A DNA stretch of 64,000 nt, taken from NCBI RefSeq assembly GCF_013377275.1, contig NZ_CP016615.1:124001-188000 (forward strand). Direction: 5' to 3'. The notes beneath the pieces were generated by a model. That model did no database searches. It saw only the letters and a list, made by a program, of their open reading frames with translations, and was not told where the DNA came from. A program made the position numbers and the translations under genes. Shown here piece after piece: positions 18,911 to 28,935 of this stretch (the first letter of the stretch is position 1; every line of letters begins with the position of its first letter). This stretch comes from Vespertiliibacter pulmonis. Its GTDB lineage: Bacteria; Pseudomonadota; Gammaproteobacteria; Enterobacterales; Pasteurellaceae.

Positions 18911-20131
18911 TTAATGATGATTCCACTCGATTGCATCTAAATCAACGCCATCTTTGAACATTTCCCAAAGTGGTGAAAGTTCACGTAATTTTTCAACCGC
19001 TTTTTTCACAATTTCAATCGTATGATCAATTTCTTCTTCGGTCGTCCAACGACCTAATGAAAAACGAATTGAGCTATGAGCTAATTCATCATTACGACCA
19101 ATTGAACGTAGTACATAAGATGGCTCTAAACTTGCAGAAGTACAAGCAGAACCTGATGATACCGCAATATCACGTAATGACATCATCATAGACTCACCTT
19201 CAACAAAGTTAAAACTAATGTTTAAATTGTTATCTACACGTTTACCTTCTTCCATCGTACCATTTACATATACTTCTTCCATATCTTTGAAGCCATTATA
19301 CAAACGATCACGCAACGTTTTAATACGAGCCATTTCACTTGCCATCTCTTCTTTAGCAATACGATAGGCTTCACCCATACCCACAATTTGATGAACAGGT
19401 AATGTACCTGAACGCATACCACGCTCATGACCACCACCGTGAATAATCGCTTCTAAACGTACACGTGGTTTACGACATACATATAAACCACCAATACCTT
19501 TTGGTCCGTATAATTTATGGCTTGAGAAAGACATTAAATCCACATTTAATTCGTGAACATTTACAGGCACTTTACCGACTGATTGAGTTGCATCAACGTG
19601 GAAAATAATTTTTTTGCTACGGCAGATTTTACCAATTTCCGCAATAGGTTGGATAACACCAATTTCGTTATTAACGTGCATAACTGATACTAAAATCGTA
19701 TCTGGACGGATAGCAGCTTCAAATTTTGCTAAATCAATTAAGCCATTATCTTCTGGTTCTAAATAAGTAATTTCAAACCCTTCACGCTCTAATTGACGGC
19801 AAGTATCTAAAACAGCTTTATGCTCAGTCTTAACGGTAATAATATGTTTACCTTTAGTTTGATAAAAATGTGCAGCCCCTTTAATTGCAAGGTTATCAGA
19901 CTCTGTTGCACCTGACGTAAATACGATTTCACGAGCGTCTGCACCGATTAATTCTGCAATTTGGTTACGAGCAATATCAACTGCTTCTTCTGCTTCCCAA
20001 CCAAATTTATGTGAACGAGAAGCTGGATTACCAAAGATACCGTCCTTAGTCATATAATCCATCATTTTTTTTGCAACACGCTCATCAACTGGGCAAGTTG
20101 CTGCATAATCCAAATAAATTGGTAATTTCAT
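18911..20131 (-). CDS. iscS: Cysteine desulfurase IscS
   Basis: A PLP enzyme converting cysteine to alanine and a persulfide that supplies sulfur for Fe-S clusters, thiolated tRNA and thiamine. 406 residues: PLP lysine K206 ([12 protein letters not shown]), catalytic cysteine C330 in [14 protein letters not shown]. It is the second gene of the iscR-led operon, 49 bases after iscR. Confidence 0.97.
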   Translation of the reverse strand: MKLPIYLDYAATCPVDERVAKKMMDYMTKDGIFGNPASRSHKFGWEAEEAVDIARNQIAELIGADAREIVFTSGATESDNLAIKGAAHFYQTKGKHIITVKTEHKAVLDTCRQLEREGFEITYLEPEDNGLIDLAKFEAAIRPDTILVSVMHVNNEIGVIQPIAEIGKICRSKKIIFHVDATQSVGKVPVNVHELNVDLMSFSSHKLYGPKGIGGLYVCRKPRVRLEAIIHGGGHERGMRSGTLPVHQIVGMGEAYRIAKEEMASEMARIKTLRDRLYNGFKDMEEVYVNGTMEEGKRVDNNLNISFNFVEGESMMMSLRDIAVSSGSACTSASLEPSYVLRSIGRNDELAHSSIRFSLGRWTTEEEIDHTIEIVKKAVEKLRELSPLWEMFKDGVDLDAIEWNHH

Positions 20132-20180
20132 TGTTACTCCTAAAATTAAGGCAAATAATTAACGCAAAATGCGTTTTAAT

Positions 20181-20627
20181 TTAGTGTTGGTGATCGTGAC
20201 AATGGGATTTATCACAATCATGATCACGATGCTCTTCAACTAAATCTGCTAACGTGATGTTATGTAAAAAACCTTCTATTTGTGTTTCTAATCGTTCCCA
20301 TAACGAATGAGTCAAACACTGACTATTATTTGTGCAATTCCCACTTCCCTTGCACTTAGAAAGATCCACACTTTCATTTACAGCAGAAACAATCATTCCC
20401 ACGGTAATTTCATCTACGGCTTTGCCTAATTGATAACCACCGCCGGGACCTCTGACACTTTGAACAATACCTTCTCTACGTAATTGTGCAAAAAGTTGCT
20501 CTAAATAAGAGAGAGAAATTGCTTGACGCTCAGAAATATCCATTAAACTAACAGGTAAAGATTTACCGTGTAAGGCAATGTCTAGAATTGCTGTAACTGC
20601 ATAGCGTCCTCTTGACGTTAATTTCAT
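20181..20627 (-). CDS. iscR: Fe-S cluster-sensing regulator IscR
   Basis: An Rrf2-family repressor that senses [2Fe-2S] supply and represses the isc operon when loaded. 148 residues from the ATG at 20627 ([20 protein letters not shown]); the open frame continues upstream through the promoter but lacks a family match there. Cluster ligands C92, C98, C104 and H107 are all present. The C-terminus (133-148) is a His/Asp/Cys-rich tail, [19 protein letters not shown] type-1 IscR operator lies about 76 bases upstream. Confidence 0.95.
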   Translation of the reverse strand: MKLTSRGRYAVTAILDIALHGKSLPVSLMDISERQAISLSYLEQLFAQLRREGIVQSVRGPGGGYQLGKAVDEITVGMIVSAVNESVDLSKCKGSGNCTNNSQCLTHSLWERLETQIEGFLHNITLADLVEEHRDHDCDKSHCHDHQH

Positions 20628-20666
20628 ACCCCAACCTTTGCTAAAAATATGCTGGTTAAAAATGCC

Positions 20667-20676
20667 AAACCTGACT
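20667..20676 (-). promoter_or_regulatory. Possible second IscR half-site before iscR
   Basis: AAACCTGACT matches one half of the type-1 IscR motif, but the other half is degenerate (AAAAAGTAT). It lies between the good site and the start codon. Confidence 0.25.
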
Positions 20677-20702
20677 ACTAAAAAAGTATAATGAATTTTG
20701 CT

Positions 20703-20727
20703 GTACCCGACTAATTCAGTCAAGTAT
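20703..20727 (-). promoter_or_regulatory. Type-1 IscR operator of the isc operon
   Basis: The 25-base site centres on GACTAATTCAGTC (20709-20721), with TAC and GTA flanks in palindromic register, matching the type-1 IscR consensus (GACT-N5-AGTC core). On the minus strand TTGACT, a good -35, overlaps it, so bound IscR would block transcription. Confidence 0.8.
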
Positions 20728-20927
20728 TTTCCAACTATTTTCAAAAGGTTTAACAAATAAATAAGATAGTTTTTATCGTCAAAAACTATCTTATTAAAAA
20801 TAGTTCTCATCTAAATCTAACATAAATGCGTATTATTTAATTAAAAAATAGCTTATATGAAATATATCGTTGTCTATTGTACTCCCCTTAAACACTAACC
20901 GCAAACCTCGCTTACATTTGGTTATCG

Positions 20928-20944
20928 AACTGGTCGGAACACTT
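20928..20944 (+). promoter_or_regulatory. Candidate FadR operator of fadL
   Basis: AACTGGTCGGAACACTT agrees at about 12 of 17 positions with the FadR consensus (AGCTGGTCCGACCTGTT-like). It lies 130 bases before the long-chain fatty acid porin gene, a known FadR target type. The assignment is by motif and context only. Confidence 0.5.
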
Positions 20945-21074
20945 TAAATTTCATTGCACCAATGGAGTTTGGTTCGTAAAATCTTTACTTATGTTTGCTA
21001 ATAATTCATTCGGCAGTACAAAACTTACAATAATCTGACCGCTTGCTTCCCTATTATTTATTAAGGATTATCTT

Positions 21075-22505
21075 ATGACAAAATTTACTAAAACGCTAAT
21101 TGCATCTATAGTTACCTTCTCATCTGCTGGTAGTTTTGCCGCTGCCTTCCAGCTTGCTGAAAATTCAACATCTGGTTTAGGTATGGCATTTGCAGGCGCT
21201 GCTGCCACTGCTGATGATGCAACCGTTGTCGCAACAAATCCAGCCTTAATGACAAAATTTAAACAAGTTGAAATCTCAGCAGGCGGTATTTTAGTTGATA
21301 CTGATATTGATATTGATGGTAAATTAAAAAATGGTATTGATGCTTCACAAAAAAATATCGTGCCAAATATCATTATCCCTAATGCATACATTGTTGCGCC
21401 TGTAAATGATCGCTTTGTCATCGGTGGAGGCGTTAATGTAAATTATGGATTAAAATCTGAATTCTCCCCAAATTATAGTGCGGGCTTTTTTGGTGGAAGA
21501 ACTGAGCTTTCTGCTGTCAATCTTAATTTAAGTGGGGCTTATAATTTAGGATACGGTTTCAGCATTGGTGCTGGAATAGATGCCGTTCACGCTAAAGCTA
21601 CATTAGAGCGTCGCTTAGGTTTAATTGGTAAAGGTGCAGCTCTTCAAGCCCAACAAAAAGCATTACAAGCCAAAGCTGCTGCACAAGAAGCTGGTTTAGC
21701 TGCTCAAAAATTAGCGGCTAACGGTCAATTAACTCAAGCTAAAGCAGCGGGTGAAAAAGCCCAACAATTAGCTCAATTAGCGACACAAGCGGGTAATTTA
21801 GCTCGTACTTATGCCTCATTAGAAGAAAGTGAAATGCTTCATAAACTCAAAGGTGATAAATGGGCATTTGGCTGGAATGCAGGCTTACTCTATGAAATCA
21901 ATGAAAATCACCGTTTAGGCTTTGCTTACCATTCACAAATCAAACTGAATTTCAATGGTAAATATTCAAACACTTTACCAATCACAATCCCTGGTGTTGT
22001 TGATACCATTACAGGTGGTGCATCTATTCCAGGTCAATTATCCCTAATTCTTCCTGCTTACTGGGAAATTTCTGGTTATCATAAACTGACTGATAAATTT
22101 GCCGTAAATTATAGTTATAAACGTACCGATTGGAGTAAATTCAAAAGTTTAAATGCTTATGGCTCAGATAATAACCCACTCTTTGCTAAACACGAAAACT
22201 TTAATGATGCTTCACGCATTGCTATTGGTGCTTCATACGATGTTAATGAAAAGCTAACATTGCGTTCAGGTATCTCTTTTGATGAAAGTGCAAGTACTGT
22301 CAGCCCATCTATTTCTATCCCAGATACAGATCGTACCTGGTATTCTGTGGGAGCAACTGTACGTTTTACCCAAAATTTCTCTGCTGATTTAGGTTATTCA
22401 CATCTTCGAGGTAGCAAAAATACGTTTAACGAAGACGGATTAGCCGAATTTAAAGTCAAATCAAAAGCAAACCTTTATGGTTTAAATTTAAATTATAAAT
22501 TCTAA
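21075..22505 (+). CDS. fadL: FadL/OmpP1-family long-chain fatty acid porin
   Basis: An outer-membrane barrel for hydrophobic compounds, homologous to E. coli FadL and Haemophilus OMP P1. 476 residues: signal peptide ending SFAAA (about 23), N-terminal hatch AFQLAENSTSGLGMAFAGAA with the NPAL motif, and C-terminal strand ending in F. Residues about 186-253 are an Ala/Gln/Lys-rich helical loop with repeated QAKAA-like units, in the position of extracellular loop L3, longer than in E. coli. A terminator follows. Confidence 0.92.
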   Translation: MTKFTKTLIASIVTFSSAGSFAAAFQLAENSTSGLGMAFAGAAATADDATVVATNPALMTKFKQVEISAGGILVDTDIDIDGKLKNGIDASQKNIVPNIIIPNAYIVAPVNDRFVIGGGVNVNYGLKSEFSPNYSAGFFGGRTELSAVNLNLSGAYNLGYGFSIGAGIDAVHAKATLERRLGLIGKGAALQAQQKALQAKAAAQEAGLAAQKLAANGQLTQAKAAGEKAQQLAQLATQAGNLARTYASLEESEMLHKLKGDKWAFGWNAGLLYEINENHRLGFAYHSQIKLNFNGKYSNTLPITIPGVVDTITGGASIPGQLSLILPAYWEISGYHKLTDKFAVNYSYKRTDWSKFKSLNAYGSDNNPLFAKHENFNDASRIAIGASYDVNEKLTLRSGISFDESASTVSPSISIPDTDRTWYSVGATVRFTQNFSADLGYSHLRGSKNTFNEDGLAEFKVKSKANLYGLNLNYKF

Positions 22506-22519
22506 GGCTTAACTTTATA

Positions 22520-22556
22520 AAAAAGGCGTGTAAACTTCCATTTATACGCCTTTTTT
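22520..22556 (+). terminator. Terminator after fadL
   Basis: AAAAGGCGTGTAAA and TTTATACGCCTTTT pair around ACTTCCA and run into six T. Confidence 0.88.
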
Positions 22557-22587
22557 ATTTCTAATTTACTTCTAAGGAATACAACTA

Positions 22588-23139
22588 ATGTCAAATATTT
22601 ACTATCATTTTTATTCATCGCCTATCGGAAAACTACTATGTATCGCCGATCTAACAGGGCTAATAGGCATTGAATTTGAACCAGAACAAGCCACAACTGA
22701 TTTAAAAGATTGGCAAAAAGCCGAAATAACAAGCGGTCAGATTTGGCAAATTTTTTGCAAAACAGCCGATGTATTAGACCGCTATTTTGCGGGTGAACAA
22801 ATTGATTTTAAAACATTAGATTTCCTTACGCCAAAAGGAACTGCTTTTCAACATTCAGTCTGGGCAATTCTCCGCCAAATTCCCTACGGTGCAACAACTA
22901 GCTATGGTGAAATCGCTAGCCAACTCGGTAAACCTAATGCAATGCGAGCTGTTGGTAATGCGGTAGGTCGTAACCCTATTTCAATTTTAATTCCCTGTCA
23001 TCGAGTACTGGGAAAAAATCAAACATTAACTGGCTTTGGAGGCGGTTTACCCGCTAAACGTTTTTTACTCCAACTTGAAAAAATCCATTACAAAAACCAA
23101 GGCATTGAATTTGTGAACCCTAAATATAAAAAATGGTAA
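22588..23139 (+). CDS. ogt: Methylated-DNA-protein-cysteine methyltransferase
   Basis: A suicide repair protein that removes alkyl groups from O6-alkylguanine and O4-alkylthymine. 183 residues; the acceptor cysteine is C137 in ISILIPCHRVLG, preceded by the DNA-binding helix with MRAVGNAVGRNP. It could be called Ogt or the Ada C-terminal type; the absence of an AdaA domain favours Ogt. An exact uptake signal is embedded at 22729-22737. Confidence 0.93.
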   Translation: MSNIYYHFYSSPIGKLLCIADLTGLIGIEFEPEQATTDLKDWQKAEITSGQIWQIFCKTADVLDRYFAGEQIDFKTLDFLTPKGTAFQHSVWAILRQIPYGATTSYGEIASQLGKPNAMRAVGNAVGRNPISILIPCHRVLGKNQTLTGFGGGLPAKRFLLQLEKIHYKNQGIEFVNPKYKKW

Positions 23140-23182
23140 TACGGAGGCTTAAATTCCCCCTACACTAATGTGAAAAACAATT

Positions 23183-23198
23183 ACGCAAACGTTTGCTT
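23183..23198 (+). promoter_or_regulatory. PurR operator overlapping the permease promoter
   Basis: ACGCAAACGTTTGCTT matches the 16-base PurR palindrome (ACGCAAACGTTTGCGT) at 15 positions. It covers the -35 TTGCTT (23193-23198). The -10 TACAAT (23216-23221) follows at 17 bases. Purine-loaded PurR would therefore repress the gene. Confidence 0.88.
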
Positions 23199-23264
23199 AT
23201 CATCATTGACTTCGATACAATTTCTATTCTCACATCACCTATAACTTATCTGAGGTTTTTGATA

Positions 23265-24578
23265 ATGGCTCTATCCGCTTTCTTTCAAATCAAACAGCGT
23301 AACTCAACAATTAAACAAGAAATCATTGCTGGTTTAACCACTTTTCTTGCAATGGTCTATTCCGTGATTGTTGTCCCTAATATGCTCAGCACCGCAGGTT
23401 TTCCCTCTGATTCTGTTTTTATCGCTACCTGTTTAGTTGCAGGGCTTGGCTCTATACTCATTGGTCTTTGGGCAAACGTTCCAATGGCAATCGGTTGTGC
23501 TATTTCTTTAACAGCGTTTACCGCATTTAGCCTAGTATTGGGACAAGGAATTAGTATTCCTATTGCACTCGGAGCAATCTTCTTAATGGGTATTGTTTTT
23601 ACTCTTGTTTCTATCACAGGAATTCGTAGCTGGATTTTACGCAACTTACCAGCCAGCATTGCTCACGGAGCGGGTATTGGAATCGGTTTATTTTTACTGC
23701 TTATTGCAACAAATGGAATTGGATTAGTTGTGGGGAATTCATCTGGAATACCAATAAAAATGGGGGAATTTATCTCTTTTCCCACCATAATGTCGCTACT
23801 TGGTTTAGCCGCTATTATCGGGTTAGAACGGCTAAAAATAAAAGGCTCTATTTTATGGGTTATTATTACAATCACCTTATTAGGCTTAACTTTTGATCCC
23901 CAAGTAACCTTTAATGGCTCTTTATTTAAGTTACCAACTTTTGGTGAGCATTCCCAATTCTTAAATTTAGATATTATGGGAGCATTAAATACGTCCATAT
24001 TACCCGTTGTCTTTGCTTTAGTAATGACTGCAATTTTTGATGCCACAGGGACAATTCGTGCCGTTGCTGGACAAGCAAATTTACTCGATCAACACGGGCA
24101 AATTATCAATGGCGGACGGGCTTTAACTTCTGATTCTTTAAGTAGCTTACTTTCAGGATTATTCGGCACTGCACCTGCAGCAGTTTATATAGAATCCGCA
24201 GCAGGTACAGCCGTTGGAGGTAAAACGGGCTTAACTGCTGTGGTAGTTGGAGCACTGTTTCTCCTTATGCTCTTTTTCCAACCACTTGCTTTCCTTGTAC
24301 CGAATTATGCCACTGCACCAGCACTAATGTATGTTGGGTTATTGATGTTGAGCAATGTCTCTAAATTAGATTTTAATGATTTTGTTGGTGCAATGGCAGG
24401 GCTAGTTTGTGCAGTCTTTATTGTGCTTACTGCAAATATCGTAACAGGCATTATGTTAGGTTTTGCAGTGCTTGTTATTGGACGTATTCTTGCGGGTGAA
24501 TTTAGAAAATTAAATATCGGTACAGTCATTATTGCCATCGTTCTTGTTGCATTCTATGCTTTAGGCTATGCGATTTAA
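23265..24578 (+). CDS. NCS2-family purine permease (AdeP/GhxP-like)
   Basis: An inner-membrane purine:proton symporter of the AzgA-like branch, with 437 residues and about 12-14 membrane segments. The start at 23265 ([20 protein letters not shown]) has a TGAGG site; the open frame upstream runs into the promoter. Family motifs include [20 protein letters not shown], the FDATGT motif ([11 protein letters not shown]) and the segment [19 protein letters not shown]. The PurR operator fits adenine, guanine or hypoxanthine as substrate; which one cannot be told from sequence. Confidence 0.88.
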   Translation: MALSAFFQIKQRNSTIKQEIIAGLTTFLAMVYSVIVVPNMLSTAGFPSDSVFIATCLVAGLGSILIGLWANVPMAIGCAISLTAFTAFSLVLGQGISIPIALGAIFLMGIVFTLVSITGIRSWILRNLPASIAHGAGIGIGLFLLLIATNGIGLVVGNSSGIPIKMGEFISFPTIMSLLGLAAIIGLERLKIKGSILWVIITITLLGLTFDPQVTFNGSLFKLPTFGEHSQFLNLDIMGALNTSILPVVFALVMTAIFDATGTIRAVAGQANLLDQHGQIINGGRALTSDSLSSLLSGLFGTAPAAVYIESAAGTAVGGKTGLTAVVVGALFLLMLFFQPLAFLVPNYATAPALMYVGLLMLSNVSKLDFNDFVGAMAGLVCAVFIVLTANIVTGIMLGFAVLVIGRILAGEFRKLNIGTVIIAIVLVAFYALGYAI

Positions 24579-24616
24579 CGAATCATTTCTATAGCTTTCA
24601 TTTTAAATTTATACGA

Positions 24617-24645
24617 AACAAAAAAGCGGTGGAAACCCACCGCTT
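24617..24645 (-). terminator. Terminator after the hcaT-like gene
   Basis: On the minus strand AAGCGGTGG, loop GTTT, CCACCGCTT runs into six T. One arm is part of an exact uptake signal (24639-24647). It also separates the convergent permease gene. Confidence 0.82.
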
Positions 24646-24664
24646 GTCTATCACTACGTCCATA

Positions 24665-25825
24665 TTATTCAATTCTACTTTCAAACCGTTTTGGCACAAT
24701 AAATAGTGCGGGGAAAGCTAAAATTGCCATAAGACCAAAACTCCAAACTGGTGAGAATTGGTACAATTGTCCAGCCATAAACGTAAACAATGCCATTACC
24801 ACACAACTTGCTATGCTAAAATAAAGGGCTTGTAATTTAGCTGTATAAGCAACGGGCTGTGTTGCAATATAACGAATCATTGCATAATGCCCCATTCCAT
24901 AAGAAATGGCATGTAGTAATTGAGCCAAAACTAAAATTATAAAAGAGTTAGTTGATGCCAATAAAGACCATCGAATAACTGCACCTAGCGCAGATAACAT
25001 AATTAAATAGTGAGTACGCCACGCCTTGCACAATTTATTAGCAAAAAAGAAAAAGGTAATTTCACCCGCAACTGCTACAGCCCATAATAAACTGGTATTT
25101 TCTGTTGAGATGCCATTACTTGTCCAATAAAGTGTGCTATAAGCATAATAAACAGCGTGAGAGGCTTGAATAAGAGAAATTGCAACTAACATTCTCAATG
25201 TAGTAAGCACACGCAATAACTGCCAATAGCCCATTTCATCACGATTATTATTCAACGGCTTTTCGACATACTTAAATTTTTGTGTTGGGCTAAATAAAAT
25301 ACCTGTGCCAAGAAAAACAAGCCATCCCATTAAAATACCGATAATCGCATTTTGCCCGAGCCAACCAACTAAATACCCCGTTGAAATAGAACCAACAACA
25401 AAGGCAATAGAACCAAATAACCGTGTTCTGCCATAATCCAAACCAATTTGTTGATGCCAAGTTGCTGCAATGGTATCCGCTATTGGCATTGATCCACCAT
25501 TAAAGATATGGAAAAGGGCAATCACGGGTAAAAACAGCCAAATCGAAGGAACAGCCCACATCATCAACAAAACCGCCCCCACTGTTGCCCACGTTAAAAA
25601 ACGGTTTAATGGAATGAGTTGATTAGGGTTATTTACTCGGCGAGAAAAAAACATTGCTCCTACAAAACGAAATAAATAGCCCAATGCAATCAATAGCCCA
25701 ATTTGTTCGGTATCATATCCGTGATACTTCAACCAAACAGGCAGGAATGGCAACAACACCCCAAAAGCACAATAAAAGCCGAAAAAATTAAATGATGACC
25801 ATTGAAAAGGGGTTAATTTCATCAT
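24665..25825 (-). CDS. MFS transporter of the HcaT (3-phenylpropionate) family
   Basis: 386 residues with 12 membrane segments; the opening LTPFQWSSFNFFGFYCAFGVLLPFLPVWLK is shared with E. coli HcaT and its Pasteurellaceae homologues. A phenylpropionate substrate is doubtful here because no hca catabolic genes are near, so the true substrate is unknown. Its ATG overlaps the proC stop by four bases (ATGA), making a two-gene operon. Confidence 0.82.
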   Translation of the reverse strand: MMKLTPFQWSSFNFFGFYCAFGVLLPFLPVWLKYHGYDTEQIGLLIALGYLFRFVGAMFFSRRVNNPNQLIPLNRFLTWATVGAVLLMMWAVPSIWLFLPVIALFHIFNGGSMPIADTIAATWHQQIGLDYGRTRLFGSIAFVVGSISTGYLVGWLGQNAIIGILMGWLVFLGTGILFSPTQKFKYVEKPLNNNRDEMGYWQLLRVLTTLRMLVAISLIQASHAVYYAYSTLYWTSNGISTENTSLLWAVAVAGEITFFFFANKLCKAWRTHYLIMLSALGAVIRWSLLASTNSFIILVLAQLLHAISYGMGHYAMIRYIATQPVAYTAKLQALYFSIASCVVMALFTFMAGQLYQFSPVWSFGLMAILAFPALFIVPKRFESRIE

Positions 25826-26640
25826 AATGACTGTTCCATCTCTTTTGCTCGTTGTATTACCGCATACATTGCCTCATCAACAACTTTATCTAGCTGATAA
25901 TGATCGAAAACTGCCAATGCCTGTGCGGTTGTTCCTCCTTTGGAGGTAACATTTTCTCTCAATGTTGCTAACGATACATTAGGATTTGCCACAACCATTT
26001 GTGTTGCCCCTGCTGCTACATTTTGTACTAAAAAGCGAGCATCTTTTTCACTCAACCCCATTTTTATTGCTGTTTGCTGCATTGCTTCCATAAATTTAAA
26101 AAAATAAGCAGGGCTACTACCTGTTATCGCAATAATGGCATTCATTCTTTCTTCGGTATCCACCCAATAACATTCACCCACAAAAGTCATCAAGCTTTCA
26201 ATAAACTCACAAGCGGTTCGATCCACCGATTTTTTTGCAAATAATCCTGAAATTCCCTGTCCAATCAATGAAGGCGTATTAGGCATTGCCCGTATAATAT
26301 TTTTTGCACTCGGCAACAACTGTTCTAAACGTGTAACCGAAATACCTGCTGCGACAGATAGCACCCATTTTTTGCTCAAATCAATATCACTAAATTCTGC
26401 ACACACTTCTGCCATTAGTTGTGGCTTAACTGCTAAAATAATTAAATCAGCTTGTTCCACCGCTTCACGCTGACTAAGATCAACAATGATTCCCATTGAA
26501 CCTAATTGTTCACGGCGAATTTGGTTACTTTTATTATTCGCACTGATTAAATTGGTAGGATACCCACTTTTAACCAAACCAGAAATAATTGCAAATGCCA
26601 TATTTCCTGCTCCAATAAAGGCGATTTTTTTATGTTGCAT
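25822..26640 (-). CDS. proC: Pyrroline-5-carboxylate reductase
   Basis: The last step of proline synthesis: NAD(P)H reduction of pyrroline-5-carboxylate. 272 residues from the ATG at 26640, where GGGAGA is the ribosome site (an in-frame ATG four codons earlier would consume it). Rossmann motif IAFIGAGNMAFAI at the start; the C-terminal family signature VTSKGGTTAQALAVFD is complete. First gene of a pair with the hcaT-like transporter. Confidence 0.95.
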   Translation of the reverse strand: MQHKKIAFIGAGNMAFAIISGLVKSGYPTNLISANNKSNQIRREQLGSMGIIVDLSQREAVEQADLIILAVKPQLMAEVCAEFSDIDLSKKWVLSVAAGISVTRLEQLLPSAKNIIRAMPNTPSLIGQGISGLFAKKSVDRTACEFIESLMTFVGECYWVDTEERMNAIIAITGSSPAYFFKFMEAMQQTAIKMGLSEKDARFLVQNVAAGATQMVVANPNVSLATLRENVTSKGGTTAQALAVFDHYQLDKVVDEAMYAVIQRAKEMEQSL

Positions 26641-26761
26641 AGTTTCTCCCAATCATTTAACGTTTAAATTACGATAATATCTTACAGATTACACGACTTT
26701 AGCCCTCGGCATAAATAGCGTAAAATATACCCTATTCTACGCCATCAAAAAGGATTACCCA

Positions 26762-27673
26762 ATGTTTTGGTTCAAAAATATAATGATCTACCGTTTAACT
26801 ACGCCACTTAATTTATCCAGTAGCGAATTTGAACAACAATTAGTACAAAATAAATTTACCCCTTGCCAACAAGGTGATCTCAGTAAATTTGGCTGGTCTA
26901 ACCCACTCACTAGCAGTGATTTGCACCATTTTACCCTCGGACAACAATTTCTATTAGTTTCCCATAAAGAAGAAAAAATACTACCTGCGCCCGTCATCAA
27001 AAAAGAGACTGACTCCCGCATTGAACTTTTAGAACAAAAAGAGCAACGAAAATTACGTAAAACAGAAAAACAGGCAATTAAAGATGAAGTGGTTGCAACC
27101 CTACTTCCCCGAGCATTTAGCAAACACCAATTTACTGCTCTTTGGCTCGATCTTGAAAATCAGTTAATCTATATTGATACCAGCTCCAGCAAACGAGCAG
27201 AAGATGCCCTAGCTTTATTACGTAAAACACTTGGCTCATTACCTGTTGTGCCAGTTTCCTTTGCAAAACCACCGTTTGAAGCGATGACACAATGGTTAAA
27301 TGGCAATCAAATACCGCACTGGCTTACCCTATTAGAAGAGGCTGAACTTAAATCTTTTGAAACAGATAGCATTATTCGCTGTAAACGCCAAGATTTAGAA
27401 AGTGATGAAATTACTACCCACTTAGACGCTGGAAAAGTAGTGACTAAATTAGCATTGGATTGGGAAAATCACTTTTCTTTTATTTTAAACGAAGACGGAA
27501 CGCTCTCTCGCTTAAAATTTGCCGATGATATTCGTGAAAAAAATGACGATATTCTCAAAGAAGATATTGCCCAACGATTTGATGCCGACTTTCTACTAAT
27601 GATCGAAGAATTAAAGCTATTCACTGAAAAATTAAGTGAAGAGTTAGGTGGATTTAAAGAGAGAATTGCATAA
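26762..27673 (+). CDS. rdgC: Recombination-associated protein RdgC
   Basis: A ring-forming DNA-binding protein that limits RecA activity and is needed for growth of some recombination mutants. 303 residues, full family length, opening with [16 protein letters not shown] and containing [12 protein letters not shown]. An AAGGATT site precedes the ATG. It overlaps cca by one base (TAATG) and so leads a three-gene unit. Confidence 0.95.
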   Translation: MFWFKNIMIYRLTTPLNLSSSEFEQQLVQNKFTPCQQGDLSKFGWSNPLTSSDLHHFTLGQQFLLVSHKEEKILPAPVIKKETDSRIELLEQKEQRKLRKTEKQAIKDEVVATLLPRAFSKHQFTALWLDLENQLIYIDTSSSKRAEDALALLRKTLGSLPVVPVSFAKPPFEAMTQWLNGNQIPHWLTLLEEAELKSFETDSIIRCKRQDLESDEITTHLDAGKVVTKLALDWENHFSFILNEDGTLSRLKFADDIREKNDDILKEDIAQRFDADFLLMIEELKLFTEKLSEELGGFKERIA

Positions 27674-28935
27674 TGAATAACAACACAGCCTTCCCCAAAA
27701 TAGAAGTTTATTTAGTGGGCGGTGCAGTTCGAGATAAACTACTCGGACTTCCCGTGAAAGATCAAGATTGGCTAGTCGTTGGCTCAACTCCCCAAGCAAT
27801 GCTGGCTCAAGGCTATCAACAGGTTGGAAGCGATTTTCCTGTTTTTCTTCACCCAGAAACAAAAGCAGAATATGCGTTGGCTCGTACGGAACGTAAACAA
27901 GGATCTGGTTATAACGGATTTATTTGTGAATTTTCACCCGATGTTACCCTAGAACAAGATTTACGTCGCCGTGATCTTACCATCAATGCTCTCGCTCAAA
28001 GCCAAGACGGGAAAATTCACGATTTTTATGGCGGACAAGCAGATATCGACCAACGACTTTTACGCCATATTTCTCCTGCATTTAGCGAAGATCCGTTAAG
28101 AGTATTGAGAGTCGCTCGCTTTGCCGCTCGTTTTCATACGCTTGGCTTTCATATTGCTCCTGAGACCGTAAAATTGATGCAGGAAATGACCGCTTGTGGA
28201 GAACTGAAACATCTCACCGCTGAACGGGTTTGGTTGGAGACACAAAAAGCCTTTGCAACTGATTCCCCCCATATCTATTTCCAAGTATTACGCAACGTTG
28301 GTGCATTACAAGTACTTTTTCCCGAAATTGATGCGCTTTTTGGCATACCTCAGCCAGCAAAGCATCACCCTGAAATTGATTCGGGATTGCATACCCTAAT
28401 GGTTGTGGAGCAAGCCAAAAAATTAGCACCACAAGCGAGTGATCCTGAAAGTTTATTGTTTGCGGCGTTATGTCATGATCTTGGAAAAGCCTTAACACCA
28501 ACAGATATTTTACCTCATCATTATGGACACGAACAAAAAGGTATTCACCCTACGGAAATGTTAGCCCAGCGACTAAAAGTACCTTCTCATACTAAAGAAT
28601 TTGCAAAATTAGTTACAGAATTTCATACCCATTGTCATAGAATTACCGAGCTACGCCCAGAAACTGTCATTAAATTATTTGATAAACTAGATGTTTGGCG
28701 TAAGCCTGAACGCTTCTTTGATTTTTTACTTGCCTGCGAAGCCGATGCCAAAGGACGTTTAGGTTTTGAACATTGCTTATATCCACAAGCAGATTATGCA
28801 AAAAACTTGTATCGTATTGCTCGCAATATTCAAGTACAAGATATTATTCACGACGGCTTTACAGGCGCTGCCATACGCAAAGAGCTAACAAAACGCCGCC
28901 AATCTGCTATCACACAATTTAAACAGGAACAATAA
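27673..28935 (+). CDS. cca: Multifunctional CCA-adding tRNA nucleotidyltransferase
   Basis: Adds or repairs the 3' CCA of tRNAs. 420 residues: the nucleotidyltransferase motif [13 protein letters not shown] at the N-terminus, DQDWLVVG with the metal aspartates, [10 protein letters not shown], and a C-terminal HD phosphohydrolase domain ([14 protein letters not shown]) as in the E. coli enzyme. It is flanked by one-base overlaps with rdgC and the DUF924 gene. An exact uptake signal lies at 28189-28197. Confidence 0.96.
   Translation: MNNNTAFPKIEVYLVGGAVRDKLLGLPVKDQDWLVVGSTPQAMLAQGYQQVGSDFPVFLHPETKAEYALARTERKQGSGYNGFICEFSPDVTLEQDLRRRDLTINALAQSQDGKIHDFYGGQADIDQRLLRHISPAFSEDPLRVLRVARFAARFHTLGFHIAPETVKLMQEMTACGELKHLTAERVWLETQKAFATDSPHIYFQVLRNVGALQVLFPEIDALFGIPQPAKHHPEIDSGLHTLMVVEQAKKLAPQASDPESLLFAALCHDLGKALTPTDILPHHYGHEQKGIHPTEMLAQRLKVPSHTKEFAKLVTEFHTHCHRITELRPETVIKLFDKLDVWRKPERFFDFLLACEADAKGRLGFEHCLYPQADYAKNLYRIARNIQVQDIIHDGFTGAAIRKELTKRRQSAITQFKQEQ

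Larger units (their letters stand above)
20628..21074. other. Divergent intergenic region iscR-fadL (447 bases)
   Basis: Holds the IscR operator and iscR promoter on the left and a FadR-like site (20928-20944) on the right. A near-match uptake signal (ACCGCTTGC, about 21040) and the AAGGAT ribosome site of fadL lie at the right end. I see no gene, tRNA or riboswitch in the remainder. Confidence 0.7.

Noticed and set aside
20628-20810. N-terminal extension of IscR
   Set aside because: The open frame crosses the IscR operator and promoter and lacks any family match before MKLTSRG.
21068-21421. A 117-codon antisense frame at the start of fadL
   Set aside because: Overlaps the fadL signal and hatch region entirely; no family resemblance.
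23663-24046. A 127-codon antisense frame in the purine permease
   Set aside because: It lies fully within a well-supported membrane protein gene and is a codon-bias shadow.
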